DNA of 64,000 nt, taken from Echeneis naucrates (lineage: Eukaryota; Chordata; Actinopteri; Carangiformes; Echeneidae). The notes under the pieces are model-generated. The model saw nothing but the letters and a program-made list of their open reading frames with translations, did not search any database and was not told the DNA's origin. Position numbers and translations under genes: made by a program. Shown here in pieces: positions 12,437-25,570 of this stretch (positions are counted from its first letter, which is position 1; every line of letters begins with the position of its first letter). Location: the NCBI RefSeq assembly GCF_900963305.1, contig NC_042514.1, forward strand, positions 5,311,501-5,375,500, in the 5' to 3' direction.

Positions 12437-14072
12437 AACAAATATTTATCAAAATGTTCATTTGCATTTCAAAACTTCCCAGGCACCTGCGGGGCCTTGA
12501 CTCTTTGAAAGGCCAAAAAGGTGCAGCAGCACTGCTTCCCTTCCCCCCAGCAGCTGGGCTGTGTTTAACAAAAGCAAAAAAAAACAAAAACGGCCTAATT
12601 TCTCTAAAGTTACATGTAAAATTGGCTCCACTATAAAGAGACAACATTGTGTGTGTGTGTGTGGATGAGGAGGGGGGACATGGTAGATGTAAGCTGCAGC
12701 TGTTCAGGGTTCGTCTTTCAACACAAAAGCGAAACAAGAAGTTTAAAAGAACCAAAGAAATTCAGTGTTAAAAATATACTTAGAAATTCAAGTCCTTCAG
12801 CATTACAGTGAAAAGTCTTCAGCATTTCAAATCAGGAGTTTGTTAGCAAGCACAGGTTGTCTGCTCATAATCTACACTTCATCTCTAAGACAGTGTTTCA
12901 TTTCAGTAAAGTAGCTTACATCTTTTATTACTGCTAATGAAATGAAGCGCAGCCACGTTATTAGCTCCTGAAAGATTAATTTTGCATTAAGCTAAATGAA
13001 GGAAATGTGTTACACTTTAATGCAGTGAACGATCATGTGATTTCCTTCAATGCAGTCAGTACAATTTAACTAAATGTGCAGCAGATCTAATTAATCCGCT
13101 GTCCTCCTCTCGCTAACTCACACTGAGCAGTGTACATCTCTACATGCTGCTCATTTTAACAGAGTGAGTTTTCAAGCAGGAACTTCAGCCACTGTCCAAA
13201 ATACAACCGCAAAATAATGTTTAAAAAGTCCGTTCATGTGTTTTTAATGAATCTTGACCACAGGCAGCACAGCATGAGGCGAGATAAACCTTTTTTATAA
13301 CTTTTCCGTACTTGTCTCTTCGCAGCAGGTAGTTTTAATAATCTAACACGCTGCATCTGCTGTGGCATCTTCATCTTTATTACAGTTGTCAATTGGAAAA
13401 CTCCTATAAACCTAAAATCTGTTTCAGTTTTAATTATCGTTGCAAATTATGTTTAAATTGGGTTTAATTCTAAGTATTATGTGTAGTGATGCATCTTCAA
13501 ATACTCTAATTGAACTTTTAATGTTGCTGAATTGGCTGAACTAATTGTTCCAAAGGTCACCTTCAGTTTGTCCTCTTCTCATTCTGCTTCCTCATGCTGG
13601 ACATCCAGATTGTGATTTTGTATGTAAATTTTATGCTTTTGTCATAAATGACCTTCATATGTCATTTTAGCCTTGAGGGGGAAAAAAAAAAAAAAAACAA
13701 CACAAACGCTCGTGCCAGTCAAAAGAAAATATTTTAATATTTGATCTGTGTTTCTGAATGACAGTGATTACTGCACAGCAAACTACATTATTGATTCAGT
13801 TTGATTAAAAAAAAAAATCTGTTTCATGGTAAATAGAAACACTATATTTACTCTACAAGGTGATGACTGGAACACAATTCACGATAGACTTGTGCCATCT
13901 TTTTGCAACAGTAAAGTGTCTCAGTCCATCTTTAGAGAAGAAGAGTGAATATGAGGGCTTCACTAAAGCTTCTTAAGTCCCAAAATATTACTGATGCTCT
14001 GTGCTCAACAGCCAGCCATCCTCTTGTTGGAATAGAAACCAGCATCAGAAAATCCACTCAAAGTCTTCAGAT
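12437..14072. other. Gap between the converging spata6l and dnttip2 genes
   Basis: Contains the spata6l 3' UTR on the left and the dnttip2 3' UTR on the right. Between about 12760 and 13560 the sequence is repeat-poor with several ATTA/TAATTAAT words (for example TCTAATTAATCC near 13090) and may be conserved non-coding DNA. A run of A (13682-13697) follows. A minus-strand ATTAAA-type signal near 13733 could end dnttip2. I saw no other exon. Confidence 0.35.
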
Positions 14073-17000
14073 TTACTTCTTATGGAATTTATTCTTCTTC
14101 TTGTTCCTCTTGCCAGCTCCCTTTGCTGATTTCTCAGTTAGGATCTGCTGATATTTCTTTTTGTTTTTGCTGGTGAGAGAAGAGGATATCTTTGCAGTTG
14201 ACAGAAATCTTGGCTCTTCTGACACACAGTTGCACACCATGCAGCCAAAGTGCCATTTGACACAGTTGAATGCCTACAAACTGTATTCTGATGGTAACAC
14301 TGTTCTGTTTTGATCACACACCTCACCTGCTATTTCAGTACTTTGCTCATAATATTTATGAACCAGACGGAGGTCCTTAGTGTGACCATATTTAACCATT
14401 AAAGCCAATTACTAGTGTTAATGCAGAGCAAATGCATGATGCTCTTCTGTTCATTTGTTTTTATGTTTTCACACATTTTATAGCTTGTGCACAAAATATA
14501 ATATATGGAATATAAATGTTTAAATGTCTAATTTACTTACTGTCTGAACTCAGCGTCAGCCACTAGCTCCTCCACCATAGTTCGCTTCCTCTCCTTCTTG
14601 GGAATACGGGAATGATAGAAGTCGACGGGATTGTCCACCACTGTGCCAATCTGTATCACAAACGTGCAACGGAGGAAAGATACACAGTGTGATGTTATGT
14701 TGTATTTCTAGCTGAGCTGAAAATAAAAGACTTCAACCAAAATTTGAAGATTTGTGTTTTCTTCTAAGGAAATTAAGTGACCTGAAAATACTTTGGAAAA
14801 CCGTCTCGGTCGTTCTTCTTGTAGAACCTCTTGGAGTCCATGGAGCCTCTCATCTTCAGGACTTGGAGGTCTCCTTTCAGCTCTTGGGAGATCTCAGGTG
14901 CTTTCATATTAAACCAGCCATCTCCTGTTGATTTCTGCCTCTCTTCCTGGGAACCACAAGCACTTCAGTTATTTCAGACTCTGCTGTACTTGTGATGACA
15001 GCAGTGAACCTGCTGCGCTGTATGTCACACTTCACATTCTCTAAGCCAAACTCACTCTGCGTTTCAGTTTTAAGGCTTGTTTGGATTCACTGTACGGCGG
15101 TACGGCTTCCTTCTTTTCAAAGTCTGGTCCAATCACGCTCTTCTTCATCACCTGTGAACCACAACAAAAACTTCAACACCCCACAGTTCAGAGAGGAAAG
15201 GACACGTCAGGAAGAATTGGCGTGAAACCATGAAAAACACCATCTCAGCTGTTATTGGATTCGTTCGACCTTGCATTAATTCTGCGTCACCAAACACCTT
15301 CAAAAAGGGGCAAAAGAAAATCAATTGCATATTTACCTCATCTTGGATCTTTTTGTCCTTTAGTTTTTGCAATGAACTGCAGACAGGTTTTGATTTGCTG
15401 CCATCAAAATTGATGTATAAACCCCCGAGCTCCTTCACTCCGATGCCGGGGTCAATGCGGCTGGACATCTCTTTCCTGAAACAAATTGGCACAGAGAAAA
15501 TTCCTCAGGAGGAGCAGTCACATCTCATTTCTCACCTCTGCACAGCGTAATGCTCATAAAATATAATAATGACAGTGTGTCTGAAGAATGTGGCAGGCCT
15601 GTCTTTATGTGCTCAGCATCTTAAAGAGAGGTTTGTGACAGTAGCTGCATTTTTTTGTTGTATCATTTCATGTGTTTTGATGACATAAAAAAGGAAAAAG
15701 ATGGACTAAAAAATGTTGCTTGTGTCTCATATTTTATTCCTCTTTTCTACAGAGCTCCACTGCCCTTCGTGAACTGTCCTGACTTCTGCTGCAGGAAATA
15801 CTCACTAGAGCGCCTAATGTGTATTCACCTGCAGCTCCATGATGAACGGGCTGCACTTAGAGCGCTTTTATCTGCCATTTTCTGTTGCTACGTAAACTTA
15901 TCCTAACTAGTACTGATACTGCCATTTACCACACATACCTGCACACAGAAGGAACTGCTACCAAAGCAAATCAGATTTTAGTGACTTTACAAGTATTTTA
16001 ATGCGTGAACTGGAAGAGTCGACCAACAAAATAATAAGTGGACGACTTGCTTTACTTTTGGAGCCAAAGCCGGCCAAAAATAATTCCAAACAAATATTGT
16101 GTTTTGTTTTATTATCCTAAAATACGATTCTTTGATGTTAAAGATTTTACGTAATGACAGTTTTATTCTTCAGTCACATGTTGCAGATGTTTTAACTCTG
16201 AAGGAACAATTGACACTTTGTGTTTTGCTTCAGAGGACGTCATGTACTTACAGCTGAGGGTTTCGACTCCAGAAGAGCATCTTTGCATCAACATCATCGT
16301 CGTCATCATCGCCCTCCTCGTCCACAAACTCATCATCATCCAGGCCTGCTTCTTTACTTTTGGCCTGCTCTGCTGGCCTCTCTGTGTAGTATTGATCGTC
16401 GGCCTCCTGCCCGGGCCGTGTGTCAATCATAAACAGTCCGTCAACTGATGCAGATGCTTCTTCTGACTTCTGTGAAGGGCCTCCTCTCTCCTCCTCCTCC
16501 TCCTCTCCAGAAACTTCTCTCTCTTCCTCTTCATCATATTCATCTTCCTCATCGCTGCTGTCAAGCAGGCTGATTACTTTCTTACTTTGGACAATCACGT
16601 CTTTGGGCTGCTCTTCAGAGTCAGAATCCACTGTGATCCGGTTCTGCTTATGAGACGTTAGCTGAATGGACTTGCCAGCGTCGACCACCTGCTTAGCATC
16701 TGTGTTCAGTGAGCTCACTTCCATCCCCTCCTCCACATGAGGCAGGGTTTCCATGACTGCATCCTCATCCACAGCCTGCTCTTTCTCTGGTGGGTGGGCG
16801 TCCTCATCAGCTACTTCCATGTCTTTGCCTTTCTCCTCAGTGATTTCTGAAGCCTTTTCCCATATTGTTACTGTAACTGATTGGGAAGCTTTCAATGGCT
16901 CTGATGACTGGATCATTTCCTGCATCTTTTCCATCTCTGAGGTGTCCTCGTCTTTATTTTGAGCAGACTGCTCCTCCTGCTGGTCTTTGGCCATCACTGC

Positions 17001-19166
17001 AGACTCACTGACAACGTCCTTTTTCACGCTCTCTGTAGCTGCGTCATTCGTTGCGATATCAGCAGTATTCGTGTCCTCTTTTTCCTCTGTTGCTGAGCTC
17101 TGTTGCTCCTCCAACAGTGTGCAGTCTGCATCGTCAGTGATCACTGTGCTTTCTAATCTAGATGCATTTAATGAACTGTCCTCTTCGCTCGGCTCTCCAA
17201 CCTTTTCCAGAACTATGGAAAGGTCATTGGTTGAGCTTCTGGGTCCCGGAGCACCTCGGCTGCTGTTCCACGAGCCGGTGCGGCTGCTGCAGGGGGTTCC
17301 TCTGCTACGTGTGGGGCTGCTCATGGGGGAATGCACGTCCGTCAGTTCAGAGTCTGAGTCGATGGTTTTGGGAGCTGTGGATTTGCGCTGGCTCCTTAAA
17401 CGAGTGGTCATACTATAAGTGGGCCCCGATTCAAACCCTTCAGAGTCACAAGATGGAGGCTCACTGCCCTCCACGCTGGCTGTTGCCTTCGCTCTTGTTG
17501 CCCTGGTCTGTCGACCGGCGGGGGAGCCAGAGCAATCTGAGGTCTCATCCAGGTTTATGAGGATGGGATGTGTTTTCTTTCTGGATCTTGTGGCTCTGCG
17601 AGTGGTGGAGCTGGAAACTTCGGCTCCTGAAACACAGGACATGCAGCTGTCAGCATCTGAGACTTCTGAATCCTCCTTTTCTTGCTTGGCAGGAAATGTG
17701 GTGCGAGTTTTTCTCTGACTTCTGGTGACTCTCCTGGATTCGGACACCACTGAGCAGAAGGACTCCGGTTCTGTCACTTTGACATCCGTCCCATCATCAG
17801 CTGGGTCAGGAACTTCGGGAGCTGCTCTCCTCCTCGTGCTTCTGCGGTTGATTTGGCCGACTTTCGATGCTGAAACTGCAGAAGAGACTGATTCCACCTC
17901 AGATATCTCCTCATCTTCGCGACTTGCTGCACGGGGCTGTCTCCTCCTGCCTCTGCTCCGCGTCACCGGCAACTCCATGTCAGACAGCACAGAGCAGCAG
18001 GACTCCAGGTCTGACACGTCTGCTTCATGGGTCGAGCCCACCGGCGTGCAGGGTTGCTCTGGACTGTGAAGTCTGGAAGCTCTGGTACATCTTTTGATCG
18101 AAGGTGCTGGAGATCCTGGAGCTTCTTGCTCACTATTAGCATCAGTCTGGCGGCTGGTCTCCTCTGGGGCAGTCTGGGCGGCATTATCTGCTTCTTGAGC
18201 CGTCCGCCTGGTTCGCCGACCAGCAGAAGGCGTGGCCTTAGTGACAGAAGGAAGAGACAGTCAATTAAAAAAGAAAAGGAAAAAACTGGCAAAATTAATC
18301 TTAAAGTAAAGAGCTGCTGTTTCCTGCAGCTTCCTCTGACTTTATTTCTTCAGCTCTAAACTGCAAGCAAATGTTATTTAAACAGGAGAAAGCAGCGTAT
18401 TTACTGGGGACTTTATTCAGCTCTCTGTCATTATAAATTTGAAAAAGTAGATTAGTTACGGGATAACACGTTCTGGGCTGGGTTTTTTTAATAACACACA
18501 GGAAGATATCCTACAATCAAATTTTAAGACACTGGGAGCAAATTACACCAAATTCTTACTGATCTTAAGCTGACATTAGATCTTCCAAATGACACACAAA
18601 CAAACAGAAATCAAACTCTGTCTCTCTACAGACAGCGAAATTATAGTTTGGTAGAAGTTCATTTGGACTCCTCCAACATGAGCAGCATCTCTGATGAATA
18701 CAGGGACACACAGCTTTAACATTCAAAATAAACATCCCACAGAACAGATCCAGCAGCTCTCAGAGGAGATCTGCTGCCTTTAATTCCTGTCAGACGGATC
18801 TGAAGCTTTAAGAGAGCAGCCTCCGCTGATCGGATCTGGATCTGTTAGAGAGACCACGTCAGTCCGAAGACTCCGTTTCTGGGTCGCATTCTGTCTCATG
18901 GGGGCTTTTAGATCATCAAAAATGTTTAATGTAAAGTTTGCCCAACATTTCCAAACTGTGCCGGGTCCGGTCCACGTGTGTCCACCTGGTCCCGGTGAAC
19001 CACCACGTGCCAGGCTCGGTTCTGTCGGACTGAGACTCGAACTGATCCATCGGCTCTCAGACGACCTGAAAACATTTTCATCCAAACGTACCGGCACGTC
19101 GGACGGCGGGTCGGGGCTCGTTTTAGCCGGGTTTGTGACGCGGACCCCTCTCCTGGTGGCCACCAT
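14073..19166 (-). CDS. dnttip2: Deoxynucleotidyltransferase terminal-interacting protein 2 (Fcf2 family)
   Basis: Seven exons on the minus strand: 19166-19092, 18236-16252, 15475-15337, 15151-15056, 14946-14782, 14650-14541 and 14169-14073 (TAA), giving 888 aa (human about 756). The start MVATRRG matches human MVVTRSA. Residues about 690-888 are the conserved Fcf2 region: SSRIDPGIGVKELGGLYINF, VPPYSESK, GDGWFNMKAPE, RFYKKNDRDGFPKYFQ, IGTVVDNPVDFYHSR, and a Lys-rich tail. Residues about 99-340 hold repeated acidic-Ser/Arg modules, and the end of the long exon is very acidic (runs of Glu and Asp). Fcf2 proteins act in the nucleolus in early 18S rRNA processing within the small-subunit processome; the human protein also binds TdT and acts as a nuclear-receptor cofactor. 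It lies in the same direction as gclm, as in human. Confidence 0.95.
17292..18017 (-). repeat. Degenerate tandem protein module inside dnttip2 exon 2
   Basis: Five to seven copies of a module of 25-40 residues, each an acidic Ser stretch followed by an Arg/Thr stretch: for example VSDLESCCSVLSD...VTRSRGRRR, ISEVESVSSAVS...RRSTRRR, VTEPESFCSVVSES..VTRSQRK and VSDADSCMSCVS...RRATRSRKK. They lie at residues about 99-124, 136-162, 178-203, 214-246, 256-275, 282-310 and 324-340. Ser-x-x-Glu/Asp sites suit casein kinase 2. Confidence 0.7.
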
Positions 19167-21032
19167 CTTGAATCCTGCTCTCCGCCGCAGCTACCGGCTG
19201 TCACTTCCGGTGTGAAGGCCAGACTCGATTAGTTGAGTCCTGGAAGCGATAAAGGACGGAGCAGTCGATCTCAGAGCTGTTTTGATTAATTTACTAACGC
19301 GGTTCAGAAAAAGCATTTTAATGTTGGTTAAACTAATTAATGAGCCGTTACAAAATGTAACCTTTGCAAATTGTAATTTAATCTTATAAATTATTATAAT
19401 TATTTTTTATTTATTTTAAATTCGTTATATTTTTTGTGACTGATAGTCATAAAATAAATGTGGCGAAGGTGTTCTTGATCATTTTTATCTCATTAGAAAA
19501 TGATTGTGAAATAAAACAGCTGTAAAACTTAGATCTCTTAATTTTTCTTCTTTTGAGTCTTCAAAATGACAGAACAAAAAAAATGAAATCCATGAATGTA
19601 CACGCACACAAAACAAATGAAAGTTTATCATACAGATCTTGGATGGCATGATGATAAACTTCATACCAATATTCAAAATTAACTGAATTTTCAAAATCAA
19701 TTAATTAGCATTATTTTCTCTTTTCAGCTCAATTAAATGAGAACAAACCAAAGTAAATGAAAGCAGGTCTAGATGAACTGGTGTAGCTGTCTCGCTCAGG
19801 AATATTTGTCTCAAAACCTCTACTTTTCTTTCACCCCCTTTCTGTGTCATAGCAAAATCTTGATTGTAAACACACTTTGCCCCATATTTCAGACAATATA
19901 CACTAGATCTGGTGGTATGAATATGTATTTCATCATTTTAATATCACCAATTCATGATATACAGAAATATGACATTAAATATGTATACAGTATGACAAAA
20001 AAGTACCTTCATGAGATCTTCTGGAGCCCCTGATCTGAAAAAACAAGCATGGCTCATATATTCAATATTCATTTCTTCCTTGGATTTTAACATTTTCTCA
20101 TTTTCTTGCCACAGCATTGTCAGTATAATAAAAACACACACATATACATATATATATGTATATATATGTATATATATATACATATATATACACATGACTT
20201 CTGCCTTGAATTTATGTTAAGTTCAAAATATTGCTCCTTTCAAATTAATCTCATGTGCATGATCCAAAAAGCTCACACATTTCAGTACATTGTCAAAGTA
20301 GCTCATAGTTAGAACATGAAAAACATGATCAAGTTATACCTACTTTTTTTTTTTTTTTTAACCAGTTTAATTCAGTGTGTATCATAAAATAAACATCTTA
20401 TGTAGTTGGTTTTGATTTAATGCATCATTTTTCAAGTGTGGAATGCAAAAGTGTTATACCCAGCAGAGTAATTGAAACCAAGTAATAAATTTGCCGTTCA
20501 ATCTCTTAACTGTAATTCTGTACCAAAAACAAATTTCTACAATAAACCTTTCATCCAGATCTACAATTTCCAAGCTTGATTCACACAAACACAGTAGAGA
20601 CAGAACAGGTATGAGGACAGGAGTAAAAGATGAGGCACTTCACATGAGATCACAGTTTAGAGCAGCCTCTACTGTATTCATCAACAGCTGTTATGTCAGT
20701 GTACTGGCCATGGTGAGAGCCATCACCTAGAAACACGATTTCAGGCTTTCCTCTCCTAACTGACACAGGGGTCAATCTGTCTTATTCATTTCCTATTTTT
20801 GATCTCACCAGGATGACCGCAATGACTACCTGCATTTGCGAAACTTGACAAATCACCAGTGAAGATGATGAAACCTCATCTTGAAAGATAAAATAGTTAT
20901 TTCAGGACAAATTTTTGTTTGGTAGCAACACATATGCAAAGCTGTTACTTTGCATGTTGCATGTGTGGCGACATGTGACATAAAAGGAGGAAAATGGCTT
21001 CATCCCTGTGTCCTCTTCTCTGATGAGGAGTG
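19167..21032. other. dnttip2 promoter and gap to gclm
   Basis: The first 100 nt, together with dnttip2 exon 1, are GC- and CpG-rich, as for a TATA-less housekeeping promoter. The rest is AT-rich, with a CA/TA microsatellite (20131-20195) and a T run (20345-20359). The gclm 3' UTR should occupy the right side. No exon seen. Confidence 0.4.
20131..20195. repeat. (CA)/(TA) microsatellite
   Basis: acacacacatatacatatatatatgtatatatatgtatatatatatacatatatatacacat. It is palindromic in parts and produces spurious Ile/Tyr open frames on both strands. Confidence 0.9.
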
Positions 21033-24000
21033 CTAGTGTGTTGCTCTCCTCGCACTGACAAGGTACCCCTTAGACTTGATGATGCCCCTGCTTTTGACAA
21101 TAATGGAGTAGCGCAGGACCCACTCAAGCCTCCAGTCAGCCATGTTCAGGTCCTGCATTCCCTCCTGCATTGCTTCCTGGAAGGTGGCAGCTGACATCAG
21201 CTCTGAAGGTGGAAAGATGAGGTCAAGAGAAGGGGAACAGTGAAATGTGCAGCCAACACTATGCAAAACAGATAATAATGAGAACCACTGATTCTGTAGG
21301 TCCCTCCAAATGCAATGCATTAATGACAATATATTACCAAAACCAAAAAAACATATATTACATTGATCCAGTTGGCATTGTGGTAACAAAACCAATTAAA
21401 ATACTAAAAACATTCCTCAGTAATATTTTACTTATCTCAACCTGCAGCTCATCTGTACTAATTTAATCTTTAAACGGGTCCAGATATATACTTTTACACT
21501 TTTTTTTTTTTTTTTACACAGTCTTCGTAACTTCCCAAAGCAGCTAGGTAACAAAGTTTAATGTAAGTGGATCATAGAAAAACATATTTGTTATGTTACT
21601 AACAATTGCTGGTACAGTATTTGAGACTGACTAAAAGTAAACTACAGTTTTGTCTTTGGTAACAAGAACATATTAAGATGCTTATTTTGTTTGATGATAA
21701 AAATCCATCACACCCATCTGAGCAGCAGAAAATGAAAAGTTTTGCTCACCTTTTGGATCGTTGTGTGTGAGCAGCTGAATGTCAAACTCCTTAGCGAAGG
21801 CTGTTAAATCAGGAGGCATCACACAGCAGGAGGCCAAGTTCACCTGGTTACTGCTGGGCTTCACCTGCTCCAAGAGAGGGAACATGGTTGTTAACTGGCC
21901 TTAATCGACTGAACAGAGAAAATGAGCCATAGCTGGGCTCAGCTGTGGAACAGGAGTCTACATCACTGCTGCTCCAGAAGGCGAAACAAAGTAAGCCTCA
22001 GGTACACAAGACTCACTGACCTGAGCCCAGTTGTAGAGCTGCTCCAGGAGATCTTTGTCCAAGTCAGAGGTGCCAATAGCGGCAATCCGCTGGCTCCTGA
22101 CCAGGGTCTCCAGCTCCTCCCAGGCTGGCTGCAGGTGAGCCAAAGTCTGGCTGTCGCCCTCCGGAAGCACAGGTGGTGCTATGATAACAGAGTCGAGCTG
22201 GGACACTGCCAGTGTCTGACAGGCTGTGGGGAAGACATTAACGAGGCTGTAGCATGTTCACATCAAGTGTGTTCAATTTCTGAGGACCATCAATTTCCAA
22301 ACTCACCCATTTCCACCGCATCCCTGATTGAAGACTGAACTGAGTCACACAGGAAGAGCTTGACTGAAAGAAAAAGATAATCATAGATGTGTCATCTTCC
22401 ACATACTGTAGTTGTTTTAGAACAACTGGAACAACATTTCACTTTTTTAACATGTTCTCTATTCTTTGCTCAGCCACTTGCTGGATAAGGACACTCAGAC
22501 CAATCAGTCAGCCACAGAATTTAGAGATATTCTTTGATTTGACCAGAGGCCGTTTTTAAAGGTGAGGCAAATAACTAAGGCTAATAGCTACACTCTTGAG
22601 TTGACCATACACAGGAAATCAGTTTGACCCAGGGATGTGAAGACTGTTAAAAAAACAAAAAAACAGGCACTGTCATGTATCATCTCAGTGCACCTCAGTA
22701 TAGATTTGCATATGACACTTCAGTTAAGAGATATTTTCATTCATCCTAGAAATTAACAAGCAAACAGGCTTATCCAGTGTTTACCAAATTTATATTTGAT
22801 TTAAAAAAAAAGGGGGAAGTACTGAAAGTGTGGCTTCATACTGCAGATTTAATCTTCTTTTTGCAGACAACTAACAAAAATAGTACTGACCTGAAACCTT
22901 CACCTCCTCCCTCTCTTCAGGCGTAATAGCGTCTGTTTCCTGGGGAATGGAGCAGTCTAGTGTATCTGGAAAGTCCTGCAGGACAACAAATGTACTTCCA
23001 CATGAAATATGAAAGTCTCCCACCATGATCTATTGTTAAAAGTGGTGACTTTTTGTTATTTATGCCTGATTTTATTACATAATACTTGCCTAAAGCTTTA
23101 TTTAGAAAGGGGGGAGCCACGATGTTTGCATGATATGTGGCATTCGCTGCGCCAGAAGGCGCATGAGCATCACAGAAAAGCAGCCTTGAGTATAAAAGTT
23201 GTGGGTTTTTTTCTGATGGCATTCAATTCTGACCTGAACAACTTGGAAGGTAAAGTAGATGTGTTTCTACCACTGGGCTGCAAAAATGTCATTGTGAGTT
23301 TTCTGTAAAAATGAATGAACTTATTAAGAAATAAGAGCATTTGAGCTTAATGATATCAACATGCCACACAGCCTTGGGAAATTTTTCTAACAAAAGATGT
23401 ACTGCAAACACAACCTGAAGCAGATTCAGAACCCATGATTCCCATTGCTCACAATTCCCCTGCAGGGGATGTGTCTCATTTTTTGAAAATATATTTTCAA
23501 GTACCTCCCCCATCTCGCTTTGAATTTCGTGGGCGTGGTGATAAAAACTGAAACAGATTAGCTGAGCCTTGCAAAAGCAGTCAGGGCTGGGTTGTGCTCA
23601 GCAGAAATGATAGCCTCTAATCTTTAGTTTAACATTTTCTGAACATTTAATTTTGATGAAAGCAAATAATCACATGGCCTCGAATTCTAAAAATGGCACT
23701 AAAATGTATTGACAAAAATTCCAGAGCAAGCTTTTGGTGACACACCCCCCCCAACCTGCCTCACCCCAACAGACAGACGCTCTGTTGGAATGGCGCCTTT
23801 GGCAGCCAGCACTGCATGAACATTCATCATGACAGCTTCTTTTCAGTAAGCCCTGAGGCATCCTTTCATGTCCATCACTACAGTTATTTTACTTTCCCAA
23901 GCTGTGGAATCCTATTGCCCAACGGCACAGTAACACATTGTTGTGTAGATGCAGATTTGGCCATATATGTCAATGCAAATACCTTTGTATTCATTGCTCA

Positions 24001-25561
24001 CTGCGGTCACTAGAGAACCCAGCAGTCCCATAATGAAAACATTCAGAAAGCCAAAAATGATTCCCCACCTTGGATGGTGCCTTTGTTGTTGAACACCAGT
24101 CACTCAGTGTGGCTTGGATGCAGTCTTGAAGCTGAAATATCAGAATAACAGGAAACAAAATTAAATAAGCAAAGTCTTTATAAAAGATCCCTGAAATTTT
24201 GTAATAGTTTTACGACACATCAGCATCTGGAGAAGAATTACTTTACTGATTTACTTTAAGAAGTAGATCAGTAATGCTGGTGTGAGTCATGGCATCCGCA
24301 AATATGGAAACAAACAGGAAATGTTGCTACATTGTTCCTCCCCTCTATCTGATCAGACTGCTTTGCTTAACTTTGAGCATATATATCTAAATGTTTAAAA
24401 AACTCAAAGCCTCTCTGTCATACTTACAACTTGGATGTTGACACAAACAACATTTACAGAATCCCTCCCTGAAAAGTTAGCATTGTGGCACAAGTTCTTG
24501 GAAAAACAGGAAGGTTAATGCTGCAAGAGATGAATGAGTGACTTAACCATGTTTCCCAAATTGCCATTTGTTTTTTTTGTTTTTTTTTTTTTAAATTGTA
24601 TGCAAAAGTCACACAGAACATGTCTATTGACATATCTATGAGAAAAAGACCTCAGTTTCTGCCGTTGATGGGAGTTTACAGCTCTGTGCCCAAACTATAA
24701 TTTGGCTGGTGGAAAAATGCCTGACAGGATTGGTATTTTCTCTAAAGACTTTTGCTAGATACTGACAAGTGCAACCAGATCTTCTCAGGACAAATACTGC
24801 TAACGTGTACACTTGTTAAACATTTATTAAGTTGTCTGTTAGGTTGACTGTTTAACAACTGTGCAAGTAACAATTTGAGCAACATCCACTTATTGTCAAG
24901 CTCTGTTATATAATCACAGTCAAAGTAATGTGTTAAATGGAGAGAAGAGAGAGAAGCATGAATGAAAACAGTTTCATGTCAGGTTTTGATTGTATTTTGG
25001 GTGTCTTTCTGCGTCAGTGGAGCATCAGCCTGCAGGTGATCACATGTTCCAGGTTTAGTATCAACAACAATCATCCAGCTACAGTGATTGTGTGATTGTG
25101 TGATTGTGTAAAGCTGCATTATAAAGTGCTCTCATGTCCTCTTTTTTTTTTTCATAAACGCGACACACACAAACTCAGCTAGTCAACTTTAGCTTAAACA
25201 CACACACACACACACACACACGCAGCTCTAACTGCGAATACAAGCGAGTTAAATCTCAAATTATTGTTTTTCAAAACGTTTATTAATATTATAGCCGCCT
25301 TTCAGATGCCTTATGACGGGTTAGCTCCCACCGGTACCGCCCCGGTGGCCCGACATTAACCGGCAGGCTAAGCTAATGAGACACCGGCCAGTTAACCGTT
25401 GGTTAGCCGCGTTAGCGTCCCCTGACGTCACCCACCTCCTCGCTGGGAGAGCCGGGACATTTCTTCTTCAGGCGGCTCCGGTTCACCAGGTTCCCGGTGT
25501 GGAGCCGGACGGTCTTGGCGTGGTCCAGCAGCAGCTTCGCCTCGGTGTTTTGGGGATCCAT
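21033..25561 (-). CDS. gclm: Glutamate-cysteine ligase regulatory (modifier) subunit
   Basis: Seven exons on the minus strand: 25561-25436, 24131-24069, 22975-22891, 22363-22307, 22223-22021, 21864-21750 and 21202-21033 (TAG), giving 272 aa (human 274). The match to human GCLM is close throughout: TGNLVNRSRLKKKCPGSPSEE, LQDCIQATLSDW, ITPEEREEVKVS, QLDSVIIAPP, LQPAWEELETLV, IAAIGTSDLDK, NQVNLASCCVMPPDLTAFAK, DIQLLTHNDPKEL and SIIVKSRGIIKSKGY. The protein has an aldo-keto-reductase-like fold without enzyme activity. It binds the catalytic subunit GCLC in the cytosol and lowers its Km for glutamate and its glutathione feedback inhibition. It is NRF2-driven in mammals; I did not find a convincing ARE here. 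The start MDPQNTEAK is favoured by alignment to human MGTDSRAAK. Confidence 0.96.
25198..25222. repeat. (CA)n microsatellite in gclm intron 1
   Basis: About twelve CA units, 210 nt downstream of the end of gclm exon 1. Confidence 0.9.
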
Positions 25562-25570
25562 GTGTTCTGC

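Noticed and set aside
16420-18069. Ser-rich and Cys-rich open frames on the plus strand
   Set aside because: They are shadows of the acidic/Ser-rich dnttip2 exon 2 on the minus strand, with no splice logic or domain.
20106-20312. Ile/Tyr/His-rich frames on both strands
   Set aside because: Translation of the CA/TA microsatellite.
23020-23520. Open frames inside gclm intron 2
   Set aside because: No homology; the intron boundaries on both sides are set by strong GCLM exon matches.
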